DNA of 22,862 nucleotides, taken from NCBI GenBank assembly GCA_946481095.1, contig CAMLML010000075.1, positions 1 through 22,862 on the forward strand. Direction: 5' to 3'. Made by a program: the position numbers and the translations under genes. The notes under the pieces were generated by a model, which was given only the letters and a program-made list of their open reading frames with translations, made no database searches and was not told the DNA's origin. The stretch is from an uncultured Cellvibrio sp. (lineage in GTDB: Bacteria; Pseudomonadota; Gammaproteobacteria; Pseudomonadales; Cellvibrionaceae). Shown here in pieces: positions 15,209 to 22,862 of this stretch. Each line of letters begins with the position of its first letter. Position 1 is the stretch's first letter.

Positions 15209-17128
15209 ATGAATCTTCCCATTCTGGATCTGGCAATTGTTTTGCTATTTATTTTTTCCACTATATGCGTCGGGTTTTGGGTGTCATCCCGCGCGTCCAA
15301 GGATATGAACAGTTATTTTCTTGGCGGTAATAAACTCAAGTGGTACATGCTGGGTTTGTCCAACGCCTCGGGTATGTTTGATATATCAGGCACTATGTGG
15401 CTGGTGTATTTACTCTTCGTCTACGGTCTCACCAGCATTTACATTCCCTGGCTTTGGCCCGTCTTTAACCAAATATTTTTGATGGTGTTTTTAGCGACCT
15501 GGTTGCGTCGTTCCGGTGTGATGACAGGCGCTGAATGGATAACCTTCCGTTTTGGTGATGGCATGGGTGCACGTTTATCCAACGTCATAGTGGTTATTTT
15601 TGCGCTGGTCAGCGTGATTGGTTTTCTCGCTTACGGATTTATCGGGATTGGAAAATTTGCATCGGTATTTTTCCCGTGGAAATTATCGGAAGATCCACAT
15701 CTAAATGATATGTACTACGGCTTGATCATGACTGCGATTACCACTTTGTACATCATCAAAGGCGGCATGTTTTCTGTAGTATTCACCGAAGTTTTTCAAT
15801 TTATTGTGACCACCATTGCCAGTATCAGTGTGGGCATCATTGCCATGAATAAAGTTTCGCCGGAAATGTTGGCGGCTGTTGTACCCAATGGTTGGGACAG
15901 TATTTTATTTGGCTGGGAATTGAATATCGATTGGGCCGGAAAGCTGGATGCAGCCAATACCAAAATTGCGACAGATGGTTACTCTTTATTTACCATCTTT
16001 TTTATGTTGATGCTGTTCAAAGGGGTGTTGTTAAGTTTGGCAGGCCCTGCACCTAACTATGATATGCAGCGTGTCTTATCCACGCAGTCACCGAAGGATG
16101 CCGCCAAAATGAGCGGGTTTGTCACGGTCGTATTAATGTTCCCGCGCTATATGCTGATTGCCGGTTTGACCGTAATGGCACTGGCATTTTTTATGAACGA
16201 TTTAAATGCGATGGGCGAGAATGTTGATTTCGAACAAATTCTGCCATTTGTGTTGAAAAATTATATTCCCAGTGGATTGATGGGTTTATTGATTGCCGGT
16301 TTGTTAGCAGCGTTTATGTCCAACTTTGCAGCAACAGTGAATGCTGCACCTGCCTATGTCGTCAATGATGTTTATAAACGTTACATCAATCCCAATGCGC
16401 ATCCCAAACGTTATGTTTATATGAGTTATGCCGTCTCATTATTTTTTATTGTGTTTGGTGTTTCACTTGGATTTTTTATTCCCAGCTTGAACGAAGTTAT
16501 TCAATGGTTGGTGAGTGGGTTGTTCGGTGGTTATACCGCATCCAACGTACTCAAATGGTATTGGTGGCGATTTAATGCGTATGGATATTTCTGGGGGATG
16601 GCCGTAGGTATTTTTATCGCACTGGGTCTCGCCGTTCCGCAAGCCAATACTGCTATTGCACATAGCCTGACAATATTTGGATTGCAGTTGGAAAAAGTTG
16701 ATTTTATTTATGCATTCCCCTGGTTATTTTTGGTTTGCATGATTGCCTGTGTGCTCGCTTCATTAAAAACCCAGCCTACCGATATGACCGTACTGACAAA
16801 ATTTTATGTAAAAGTTCGCCCATGGGGATTTTGGGGGCCTGTGCGTGAAGCCGCTATAAAAGAGCATGGTGCCATTGCTGCCAATACCAACTTCAAGCGT
16901 GACATGGTGAATGTGGTTGTTGGAATTGTTTGGCAAACGTCAATTGTCGCTGCGCCGATTTTCCTGGTAATTCATCAATACACTGAATTTGCAATTGCTT
17001 TAGGGATTGTAGCGATTTGTGCTTTATTTTTATGGAAAAACTGGTACCAACATTTACAGGATTATCCAAGCGATCTGCCACCGGAACTTCTAAAAGGAAC
17101 CAAGGATGAGCATTTAATCAAACAGTGA
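15209..17128 (+). CDS. Sodium/solute symporter (SSS/SLC5 family), probable mannobiose importer
   Basis: A 639-residue polytopic inner-membrane protein with 13-14 hydrophobic segments starting at residue 4. The N-terminal helix followed by SKDMNSYFLGGNKLKWYMLG and NASGMFDISGTMWL is typical of the sodium:solute symporter family; MSNFAATVNAAPAYVVNDVY near residue 370 is the conserved segment of the later helices. The substrate cannot be read directly. In Bacteroides fragilis a similar transporter lies beside the epimerase and mannosylglucose phosphorylase and is proposed to import mannobiose, and the same neighbours are here. The ribosome site is weak (CAGG). It is divergent from the LacI-type regulator and separated from the GH130 gene by a GC-rich repeat. 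Confidence 0.9.
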   Translation: MNLPILDLAIVLLFIFSTICVGFWVSSRASKDMNSYFLGGNKLKWYMLGLSNASGMFDISGTMWLVYLLFVYGLTSIYIPWLWPVFNQIFLMVFLATWLRRSGVMTGAEWITFRFGDGMGARLSNVIVVIFALVSVIGFLAYGFIGIGKFASVFFPWKLSEDPHLNDMYYGLIMTAITTLYIIKGGMFSVVFTEVFQFIVTTIASISVGIIAMNKVSPEMLAAVVPNGWDSILFGWELNIDWAGKLDAANTKIATDGYSLFTIFFMLMLFKGVLLSLAGPAPNYDMQRVLSTQSPKDAAKMSGFVTVVLMFPRYMLIAGLTVMALAFFMNDLNAMGENVDFEQILPFVLKNYIPSGLMGLLIAGLLAAFMSNFAATVNAAPAYVVNDVYKRYINPNAHPKRYVYMSYAVSLFFIVFGVSLGFFIPSLNEVIQWLVSGLFGGYTASNVLKWYWWRFNAYGYFWGMAVGIFIALGLAVPQANTAIAHSLTIFGLQLEKVDFIYAFPWLFLVCMIACVLASLKTQPTDMTVLTKFYVKVRPWGFWGPVREAAIKEHGAIAANTNFKRDMVNVVVGIVWQTSIVAAPIFLVIHQYTEFAIALGIVAICALFLWKNWYQHLQDYPSDLPPELLKGTKDEHLIKQ

Positions 17129-17136
17129 TTTGTTTT

Positions 17137-17226
17137 GTTCCTGCCTCTGTCAAGGGGAGGATGAGGTAATGTTTTTTTGATTTAAATCTCTACCCTCCCC
17201 AGCTCCCCCTTGGCAGGGGGAGGAGC
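17137..17226. repeat. GC-rich hairpin repeat between symporter and GH130 genes, copy 3
   Basis: The left arm (GTTCCTGCCTCTGTCAAGGGG and onward to GAGG) faces the right arm (CTACCCTCCCCAGCTCCCCC to GGGGGAGGAG), with a T-rich centre and ATTTAAAT as in the other copies. The right arm folds alone through CTCCCCCTTGG and CAGGGGGAG. It is more degenerate than copies 1 and 4. It may lower expression of genes on one side of the gap. Confidence 0.7.
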
Positions 17227-17264
17227 CATAAAATTTAATCTAACACCGGAGTTAAAAAGAAGTT

Positions 17265-18446
17265 ATGAGTGAATTTACACAAAAGGTCAAACAACTGTTT
17301 CAGCAGCACGAAGCATTGATCACTAAAAAAAATCCAATCAAAAAGTCAGGCAATGGCATTTACGACTGTTATGAAAATCCGATTCTGACAGCAGAGCATG
17401 CGCCGATTTTCTGGCGTTATGATTTAAATGAAACAACCAATCCCTTTTTAATGGAGCGTCAGGGGGTGAACGCCGCGTTTAATTCCGGCGCACTTTATTG
17501 GAATGGAAAATATATTCTTGCTGTGCGCGTAGAAGGTGTAGATCGTAAATCGTTTTTTGCAATTGCTGAAAGCCCTAACGGTGTAGACAATTTTCGTTTC
17601 TGGGATTATCCGGTCACCATGCCCGAAACAGAACGCCCGGACACCAATGTTTACGACATGCGTTTAACTGCACATCAGGATGGCTGGATTTATGGATTGT
17701 TTTGCACCGAGCGTAAAGATGAAACCCGTCCTAACGATACATCCGCAGCTGAAGCACAATGTGGTATTGCGCGTACCAAAGATTTAAAAACCTGGGAGCG
17801 TTTACCGGATTTAATTACTTATTCAGGTCAACAGCGCAATGTGGTTTTGCATCCGGAATTTGTTGATGGCAAATATGCGCTTTACACACGTCCGCAAGAT
17901 GGATTTATTTCTGTGGGTGCGGGCGGCGGAATTGGTTGGGGATTGACTGACAGCATGATCAACGCAGAAGTGAAATCAGAAGTGATTGTTGATCCCAAGG
18001 TGTATCACACTATTAAAGAAGTCAAAAATGGACAAGGCCCTGCACCTATTAAAACTGCAGAAGGTTGGTTGCATCTCGCACACGGTGTACGTAATACCGC
18101 TGCCGGTTTGCGCTACACCTTGTATATGTTCATGACCGAACTTGAGCGTCCATGGGTGATTAGTCATCGTCCGGCTGGACATTTTATTGCGCCGCATGGT
18201 GAAGAGCGTGTCGGCGATGTATCCAACGTGACTTTTGCCAATGGTTGGATTGTGAATGAAAAAAATGAAGTGTTTATTTATTACGCTTCATCAGACACGC
18301 GTATGCATGTTGCAACTTCCAGTGTTGAAAAATTAATTGATTACTGCAAAAACACACCGGAAGATGGTTTGCGTTCTGCTGCCTCGGTGCAAACACGCAA
18401 TCAATTGATTGCAGCGAATTTGCAAGTGATGAAAAATCTGGTGTAA
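17265..18446 (+). CDS. GH130 4-O-beta-D-mannosyl-D-glucose phosphorylase
   Basis: The enzyme cleaves mannosyl-beta-1,4-glucose with phosphate, giving alpha-mannose-1-phosphate and glucose, in the cytoplasm. The 393-residue length and ETERPDTNVYDMRLT, with Asp131, match the mannosylglucose phosphorylase of Bacteroides fragilis, whose catalytic acid is also Asp131. HPEFVDGKYALYTRPQDGFI and GPAPIKTAEGWLHLAHGVR are the phosphate- and sugar-binding segments of GH130 subfamily 1. No signal peptide is present. The epimerase gene follows after four bases, so the two steps are made together; the partner epimerase supplies the substrate. Mannooligosaccharide phosphorylase (subfamily 2) is the alternative, but the neighbourhood and sequence favour subfamily 1. 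Confidence 0.93.
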   Translation: MSEFTQKVKQLFQQHEALITKKNPIKKSGNGIYDCYENPILTAEHAPIFWRYDLNETTNPFLMERQGVNAAFNSGALYWNGKYILAVRVEGVDRKSFFAIAESPNGVDNFRFWDYPVTMPETERPDTNVYDMRLTAHQDGWIYGLFCTERKDETRPNDTSAAEAQCGIARTKDLKTWERLPDLITYSGQQRNVVLHPEFVDGKYALYTRPQDGFISVGAGGGIGWGLTDSMINAEVKSEVIVDPKVYHTIKEVKNGQGPAPIKTAEGWLHLAHGVRNTAAGLRYTLYMFMTELERPWVISHRPAGHFIAPHGEERVGDVSNVTFANGWIVNEKNEVFIYYASSDTRMHVATSSVEKLIDYCKNTPEDGLRSAASVQTRNQLIAANLQVMKNLV

Positions 18447-18450
18447 GTGA

Positions 18451-19659
18451 ATGAATGCATCCAGTTTTTCGATTCAATCAACCCGGTTGCAAACAGAATG
18501 TCGGCAAGAGTTAATTGCTATTGCTGACTGGTGGGTAAATCACACTCAGGATCAGGAACTCGGCGGGTTTTACGGAGAGGTGTCAGTTGACAACTCTCCG
18601 GTCAAACAGGCTAATAAGGGCGTTATACTTAACGCCCGTATTCTTTGGTTTTTTAGCGAAGTCGCTGGAGAAATTGATAATCCGGATTATAAAGCAGCAG
18701 CAGATCGCGCCTATTTTTATATGATGAATTATTTCGTCGATAAAGAATACGGCGGTGTCTATTGGGAATTGGATGCGTCTGGAAAACCTGCCAATACTAA
18801 AAAGCAAATCTATGCACAGGCTTTTGTGATTTACGCGCTTTGTGCCTATTACAAACTCAATCATAATTCTGATGCGCTCAAACAAGCATTGAATCTATTT
18901 GCCTTAATTGAGAAGAATGCAATCGATCATAGCAATCAAGGTTATCTGGAAGCATTTACGCGCGAGTGGAATTTAATTGATGATTTGCGTTTGAGTGACA
19001 AAGATTTGAATTATCCCAAATCACAAAATACGCATTTGCATATTATGGAAGCCTATACCAGTTTGTATGAACTGGTCTCTGATGCGGCGATTGGTTCTGC
19101 ATTGCGATATAACATTGAAATGTTTGATCGATTTATGATTGACCGCAAAACCAATCACTTGCGCATGTTTATGGATATGCAATGGCAGGATTTTTCACCG
19201 GGTTTTACTTATGGCCATGATATAGAAGCGGTTTGGTTGATCGCCATGGCTTTGGAAACGCTTGGTGATAAAAAATATTTTGATTGTTTATTTCCGGATT
19301 TGCTGGCGATAGCCAAAACCAATTTGCAAGAGGCTCTTGCGGAAGACGGGCATTTAATGGATGCCTACGATTTTGCAAGTCAGACTATTAGTGATGTCAG
19401 TGTCTGGTGGGTTCAGGCAGAAGCCCTGGTGGGTTATTTGTATATTTATTCTGTAACAAAAGAAGAGCAGTATTTTTTTGTTGCAGAAAATATCTGGCGC
19501 TTTATCAAGCGACATCACATTGATTCGCAAAACGGCGAGTGGTTTTGGTTGTCAAATCTTGATGACCAATCACTGCAGCCCGATTATAAAGCTGGATTCT
19601 GGAAATGCCCTTATCACAATGGCAGAGCGATGATGGAAGTGATGAGGTTGTTGAAGTAA
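18451..19659 (+). CDS. Cellobiose 2-epimerase (acting on mannobiose)
   Basis: A cytoplasmic alpha/alpha-barrel enzyme of the N-acylglucosamine 2-epimerase superfamily, 402 residues. It would convert mannobiose to mannosyl-glucose by epimerising the reducing end. Catalytic residues of cellobiose 2-epimerases are conserved: Arg63 in NARILWFF, His195/His197 in NTHLHIMEAY, His256 in YGHDIEAVWL and His389 in CPYHNGR. GGVYWELDASGKP and WWVQAEALVGYL also match Rhodothermus cellobiose 2-epimerase. It is coupled to GH130 (gap of four bases), which uses its product. The weak upstream site GGTGTAAGTGA suggests translation relies on the preceding gene. Confidence 0.95.
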   Translation: MNASSFSIQSTRLQTECRQELIAIADWWVNHTQDQELGGFYGEVSVDNSPVKQANKGVILNARILWFFSEVAGEIDNPDYKAAADRAYFYMMNYFVDKEYGGVYWELDASGKPANTKKQIYAQAFVIYALCAYYKLNHNSDALKQALNLFALIEKNAIDHSNQGYLEAFTREWNLIDDLRLSDKDLNYPKSQNTHLHIMEAYTSLYELVSDAAIGSALRYNIEMFDRFMIDRKTNHLRMFMDMQWQDFSPGFTYGHDIEAVWLIAMALETLGDKKYFDCLFPDLLAIAKTNLQEALAEDGHLMDAYDFASQTISDVSVWWVQAEALVGYLYIYSVTKEEQYFFVAENIWRFIKRHHIDSQNGEWFWLSNLDDQSLQPDYKAGFWKCPYHNGRAMMEVMRLLK

Positions 19660-19703
19660 AACAAGCCTCACTCAGCTCTCTCTTCGAAAGGAAATCGGGC
19701 TAG

Positions 19704-19835
19704 CTCCTCCCTTTGAAAAAGGGAGGCGGGGGAGGGATTTAAGATAGATAGTTTTATAAAGATTTTAAATCCCCCCTAACCCCCCTTTTTCAAAGTGGGG
19801 GACTGTTCCTCCCCTTCGGGGAGGCTGGAAGGGTA
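19704..19835. repeat. GC-rich hairpin repeat between epimerase and mannanase genes, copy 4
   Basis: A long dyad: CTCCTCCCTTTGAAAAAGGG through GAGGGATTTAA pairs with TTAAATCCCCCCTAACCCCC through TTTTTCAAAGTGGGG, joined by an AT-rich spacer, and a smaller CCTCCCCTTCGGGGAGG hairpin follows directly. The right arm is nearly identical to copy 2 at 12079-12114. It probably ends or weakens transcription after the epimerase gene before the mannanase gene. Confidence 0.82.
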
Positions 19836-19876
19836 ATATTTAGAAAAATTTAAAAATACACAGCGAGTAAAAAATA

Positions 19877-21190
19877 ATGAAAAAACTAACACAATACCTC
19901 TCACTGTTGATTGCGATTTTTGCAGTCAATGTTTTCGCATCATCTGATAATTTTGTCAGTGTTGATGGTGTTCAATTCAAAAAATCCGGCAAGCCTTATT
20001 ACATTGCTGGCACCAATATGTGGTATGCGGCTTATTTGGGTGCGCCGTCCAACGTTGGTGACAGGGCACGTTTGGCCAAAGAATTGGATGCGCTTAAAAA
20101 AATGGGTGTCAATAATTTACGTGTGTTGGCTGTATCGGAAAAAAGCGATATCAATTCTGCTGTAAAACCGGCAACGACTAATGGTTTTGGTCAGTACGAT
20201 GAAAATTTATTAATCGGCCTGGATTATTTATTAATTGAGTTAGCCAAACGCGATATGACAGTGGTGTTGTATCTGAATAATTTTTGGCAATGGTCAGGTG
20301 GCATGACGCAATACATGAGTTGGATTGATGGACAGCCAGTGCAAGATCCCAACGTCACCAAAGACTGGAATGGTTTTATGGCTAAATCAGCCAGCTTTTA
20401 TCAAAGTGAAAAAGCACAAACAGAGTTTCGTAAAACGATTGATAAAATTGTGAATCGTGTAAACACAATCAATGGCAAAGCTTATAAAGACGACGCAACC
20501 ATTATGTCCTGGCAATTGGCGAATGAGCCGCGTCCCGGCAATGATAAAGCCGGTGTTGAGGAAAAAAAGATTTATGTTGATTGGATTAAAAAAACTACGG
20601 ATTACATTAGAGGCCTTGATAAGAAACATTTAATTTCCACGGGCAGTGAAGGTTTGTGGGGCTCTGCGCGCGATAAAAAATTATTTGTTGATGCACACAC
20701 TTTGCCGAATGTTGATTACCTGACTTATCACATGTGGATTCGAAACTGGAGCTGGTTCGATCAATACAAGCCAAAAGAAACCTGGGATTCTGCCTGGCAG
20801 AAAGGCCAGGATTATTTGAACTCCCATATTGATTGGGCAAATGAAATGAAAATGCCGATAGTGCTGGAAGAATTTGGTTTGGATCGCGACATGGGTTCCT
20901 ATGATATAAAAGCCAAAACTCATTATCGCGATAAATTTTACCAGCATGTGTTTGATGTATTGTTGCCACGCATGAAAAAAGGCGAAGCCATTGCCGGTTA
21001 CAACTTCTGGGCATGGAATGGTGCTGCGCGTACAAATCGCCCCAACTATTGGTGGCAGGAAGGTGATGATTTGATGGGTGATCCACCACAAGAACAACAA
21101 GGTATGTACGGTGTATTTGATACAGATAAATCCACCATCAAAATTATTCAAAAATTTAATAAGGAAATTCACAGGTTAAATAAAAAATAA
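19877..21190 (+). CDS. Exported GH5 endo-beta-1,4-mannanase
   Basis: The 437-residue enzyme has a signal peptide (residues 1-21, cleavage likely after VFA). The GH5 barrel is complete: the acid/base Glu217 sits in LANEPRPG, typical of GH5 subfamily 7 mannanases, and the nucleophile is Glu332 in VLEEFGLDRD. Aromatic residues line the cleft (NFWQWSGGMTQYMSW, HMWIRNWSWF). There is no carbohydrate-binding module or linker, so it is a single-domain enzyme that likely acts in the periplasm or at the cell surface on shorter mannan chains. Single-domain GH5 mannanases are known in Cellvibrio. The ribosome site is weak. The gene is followed by a clear terminator, and a repeat precedes it, so it may be its own transcription unit. 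Confidence 0.94.
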   Translation: MKKLTQYLSLLIAIFAVNVFASSDNFVSVDGVQFKKSGKPYYIAGTNMWYAAYLGAPSNVGDRARLAKELDALKKMGVNNLRVLAVSEKSDINSAVKPATTNGFGQYDENLLIGLDYLLIELAKRDMTVVLYLNNFWQWSGGMTQYMSWIDGQPVQDPNVTKDWNGFMAKSASFYQSEKAQTEFRKTIDKIVNRVNTINGKAYKDDATIMSWQLANEPRPGNDKAGVEEKKIYVDWIKKTTDYIRGLDKKHLISTGSEGLWGSARDKKLFVDAHTLPNVDYLTYHMWIRNWSWFDQYKPKETWDSAWQKGQDYLNSHIDWANEMKMPIVLEEFGLDRDMGSYDIKAKTHYRDKFYQHVFDVLLPRMKKGEAIAGYNFWAWNGAARTNRPNYWWQEGDDLMGDPPQEQQGMYGVFDTDKSTIKIIQKFNKEIHRLNKK

Positions 21191-21210
21191 GGTGTTATTT
21201 CAATCCGGGT

Positions 21211-21241
21211 AAAAAACTGCAATGAAATTTGCAGTTTTTTT
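21211..21241 (+). terminator. Rho-independent terminator after the mannanase gene
   Basis: Arms AAAAAACTGCAA (21211-21222) and TTGCAGTTTTTT (21229-21240) pair perfectly around a TGAAAT loop, followed by the T-run. It ends the GH5 transcript 20 bases after the stop codon. Confidence 0.8.
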
Positions 21242-21288
21242 GCAAATAAAATAATTTATCTGATAATTAATATTAAATTCCACAACAC

Positions 21289-21355
21289 TGTCATCCCTAT
21301 GTAGGCAGAGATCCAGCTTTCGAATCCTGGATTCCTGCCTGCGCAGGTATGACGA
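21289..21355. repeat. REP-like inverted repeat before the alpha-galactosidase gene
   Basis: TGTCATCCCTATGTAGGCAG and ATCCAG form one arm; CCTGGATTCCTGCC followed by TGCGCAGGTATGACGAT the other, an imperfect dyad of the widespread GTCATTCCCGCG...GGAATCCAG type seen in many proteobacteria. It is unrelated to the CCCTAACCC family. A partial similar start (CGTCATCCCTGCGAA) lies at 22809. Confidence 0.7.
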
Positions 21356-21403
21356 TATGTAAAACTTTACGAATAAAATTTTTAATCACTACGAGGCTAA
21401 CTT

Positions 21404-22618
21404 ATGAAAATAAAAAATCTTCTTTCACTAATGAGTAGTTTGCTGTTATTGATTGCTGTCCATTCCCATGCACAAAAATTTGATCAGTTGGGAAAAACCC
21501 CGCAAATGGGGTGGAACAGTTGGAATACATTTGCCTGTAATGTCGATGAAAAAATGATTCGTGAAATGGCAGATGCCATGGTGTCATCAGGAATGAAGGA
21601 TGCCGGATATGTTTATATCAATATCGACGACTGCTGGCATGGGCAGCGCGACGAAAAAGGTTTTATCCATCCTGATAAAAAATTATTTCCATCGGGTATG
21701 AAAGCACTTGCTGATTATGTGCATGCAAAAGGTTTGAAGCTGGGAATTTATTCCGATGCAGGTAATAAAACCTGTGCCGGTCGCCCCGGTAGTCGTGGCC
21801 ATGAGTATCAGGATGCGATTACTTATGCGAGTTGGGGCATTGATTATGTGAAATACGATTGGTGTGATACGCAAGACATTAATCCCAAATCGGCTTACGC
21901 CACTATGCGCGATGCAATTTATAAATCCGGTCGCCCGATGCTGTTCAGCATTTGTGAATGGGGCGATAACAAACCCTGGGAATGGGCAACTGATGTTGGT
22001 CATTCATGGCGTACCACGGGTGATATTTATCCTTGCTGGAGTTGCGAACACAATCATGGTTCATGGTCATCATGGGGTGTATTGCCAATACTCGATAAAC
22101 AAGCCGGGTTGCGTAAATATGCAGGGCCAGGTCACTGGAATGATATGGATATGATGGAAGTCGGCAATGGTATGAACGAAGAAGAAGATCGTTCCCATTT
22201 TTCTTTATGGGCAATTATGGCCTCTCCGTTAATTGCCGGGAACGATTTGCGTAGCATGTCGGAAACCACTAAAAAAATTCTCACCAATAAAGACATGATT
22301 GCAATCAATCAGGACAAGCTCGGCATTCAGGCTATGAAGTGGATTGATGAAGGTGATATAGAAATTTACGTCAAACCGCTTGAAAAAGGTGATTACGCTT
22401 TCCTGTTTTTAAATCGTGCGGACACCGCAAAAAAATATCAGCTCAAATGGAAAGAACATTACATGAAGGATGACATTAGCAAACACGAAATCTGGTTTGA
22501 TAAACAAGCTCTCAACTGGCGCGATATCTGGAATGGCGAAAAAGGTTCAACTGCTGAAATGTTGAATCTTGATATTCCGGCGCATGGTGTCAGAGTTATG
22601 CGTATGAGTCCGAAGTAA
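21404..22618 (+). CDS. aga27A: Exported GH27 alpha-galactosidase
   Basis: A 404-residue glycosidase with a signal peptide (residues 1-23, cleavage after HSHA). The GH27 barrel is intact: GWNSWNTFACNV near the N-terminus, DDCW (residues 75-78), the nucleophile Asp152 in YVKYDWC, the acid/base Asp207 in WRTTGDI, and GHWNDMDMMEVGNG. A C-terminal beta-sandwich is present, as in other GH27 enzymes. It removes alpha-1,6-linked galactose side groups from galactomannan, opening the chain for mannanase; Cellvibrio has a known Aga27A of this type and the symbol is given on that resemblance. Its ACGAGG ribosome site is good. It lies after its own gap with a REP-like repeat and is probably a separate transcript. 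Confidence 0.93.
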   Translation: MKIKNLLSLMSSLLLLIAVHSHAQKFDQLGKTPQMGWNSWNTFACNVDEKMIREMADAMVSSGMKDAGYVYINIDDCWHGQRDEKGFIHPDKKLFPSGMKALADYVHAKGLKLGIYSDAGNKTCAGRPGSRGHEYQDAITYASWGIDYVKYDWCDTQDINPKSAYATMRDAIYKSGRPMLFSICEWGDNKPWEWATDVGHSWRTTGDIYPCWSCEHNHGSWSSWGVLPILDKQAGLRKYAGPGHWNDMDMMEVGNGMNEEEDRSHFSLWAIMASPLIAGNDLRSMSETTKKILTNKDMIAINQDKLGIQAMKWIDEGDIEIYVKPLEKGDYAFLFLNRADTAKKYQLKWKEHYMKDDISKHEIWFDKQALNWRDIWNGEKGSTAEMLNLDIPAHGVRVMRMSPK

Positions 22619-22633
22619 TTAAATATTGTTTGC

Positions 22634-22661
22634 AAAAACCCGGCGCCATGCCGGGTTTTTT
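22634..22661 (+). terminator. Rho-independent terminator after the GH27 gene
   Basis: AAAAACCCGGC (22634-22644) and GCCGGGTTTTT (22650-22660) pair perfectly around a GCCAT loop, followed by another T. It closes the last gene of the locus 16 bases after the stop. Confidence 0.9.
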
Positions 22662-22808
22662 ATTTAAAGGTCTAATATGTTCAAAATAAATTGATGGTTA
22701 TTTTCGTGAAGGAACGAAGAATTTGGATAAATGATTTGCGCAAAACTTTCATAAATTTAAAAATTAAAAAAGACCTTTGCACGAATTCATTTTTGTTTAA
22801 TTTCACTT

Positions 22809-22862
22809 CGTCATCCCTGCGAATAATCACATGGAAGTGATGTAGTAGAGTAATGCAGGAGC
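22809..22862. repeat. Possible REP-like element cut by the window end
   Basis: CGTCATCCCTGCGAA resembles the opening of the dyad at 21289, but its matching arm is not seen before the window ends. The 22662-22808 stretch before it is AT-rich and holds no gene I can support. Confidence 0.3.

Noticed and set aside
2247..19835. CRISPR array
   Set aside because: The four GC-rich repeats are kilobases apart, palindromic and variable, without regular spacers.
20607..21172. Minus-strand frames of about 160 residues opposite the mannanase gene
   Set aside because: The plus strand encodes a complete GH5 enzyme with both catalytic glutamates; the opposite frames are shadows.
22666..22778. AAAGGTC and GACCTTT as a distant inverted pair after the last terminator
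   Set aside because: Seven-base arms about 100 bases apart in AT-rich DNA are expected by chance.

Overview
The window looks like chromosome from a Cellvibrio-type gammaproteobacterium (Cellvibrionaceae). Three things point there: the nudE / yrfG-hslR-hslO arrangement, the AT-leaning base composition, and a mannan-degradation locus typical of plant-wall degraders. The genus is an inference from gene content, not from a database search. Every gene reads as intact except the first, which runs off the left edge.

Region 1 (1-8796, minus strand) is a nine-gene, tightly overlapping operon. In transcription order it encodes a small exported protein, a large periplasmic TPR/coiled-coil protein, a 958-residue TPR lipoprotein, a 255-residue TPR lipoprotein, a small exported acidic protein, an ExbB/TolQ-type channel, two ExbD/TolR-type subunits (one with Asn where the proton-carrying Asp normally sits), and a TonB/AgmX-like membrane protein with a Pro/Lys/Glu-rich spacer. 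Together these would form an ion-driven motor in the inner membrane coupled to a TPR scaffold across the periplasm and at the outer membrane. The layout recalls both TonB systems with TPR partners and the Agl-Glt motor of Myxococcus. Its substrate or task cannot be read from the sequence, and it is the least characterised system here.

Region 2 (9042-13809) is housekeeping: a 69-residue orphan protein, cysQ and nudE on the minus strand, and divergently yrfG, hslR (Hsp15) and hslO (Hsp33). A two-way terminator separates hslO from a convergent gene for a membrane-anchored XRE-type regulator.

Region 3 (13945-22661) is a mannan and galactomannan utilisation locus: a LacI-type repressor facing a sodium/solute symporter, then a GH130 mannosylglucose phosphorylase, a cellobiose 2-epimerase-type enzyme, an exported GH5 mannanase and an exported GH27 alpha-galactosidase. 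The implied route is: GH27 strips galactose, GH5 cuts mannan oligosaccharides, the symporter imports mannobiose, the epimerase makes mannosyl-glucose, and GH130 phosphorolyses it to mannose-1-phosphate and glucose. A palindromic operator lies between the repressor and symporter genes.

GC-rich hairpin-forming repeats of one family sit in four intergenic gaps (about 2247, 12004, 17137 and 19704), and a different REP-like dyad lies at 21289. No gene-free stretch exceeds 300 bases, and I saw no tRNA, rRNA, CRISPR, transposase or phage genes.
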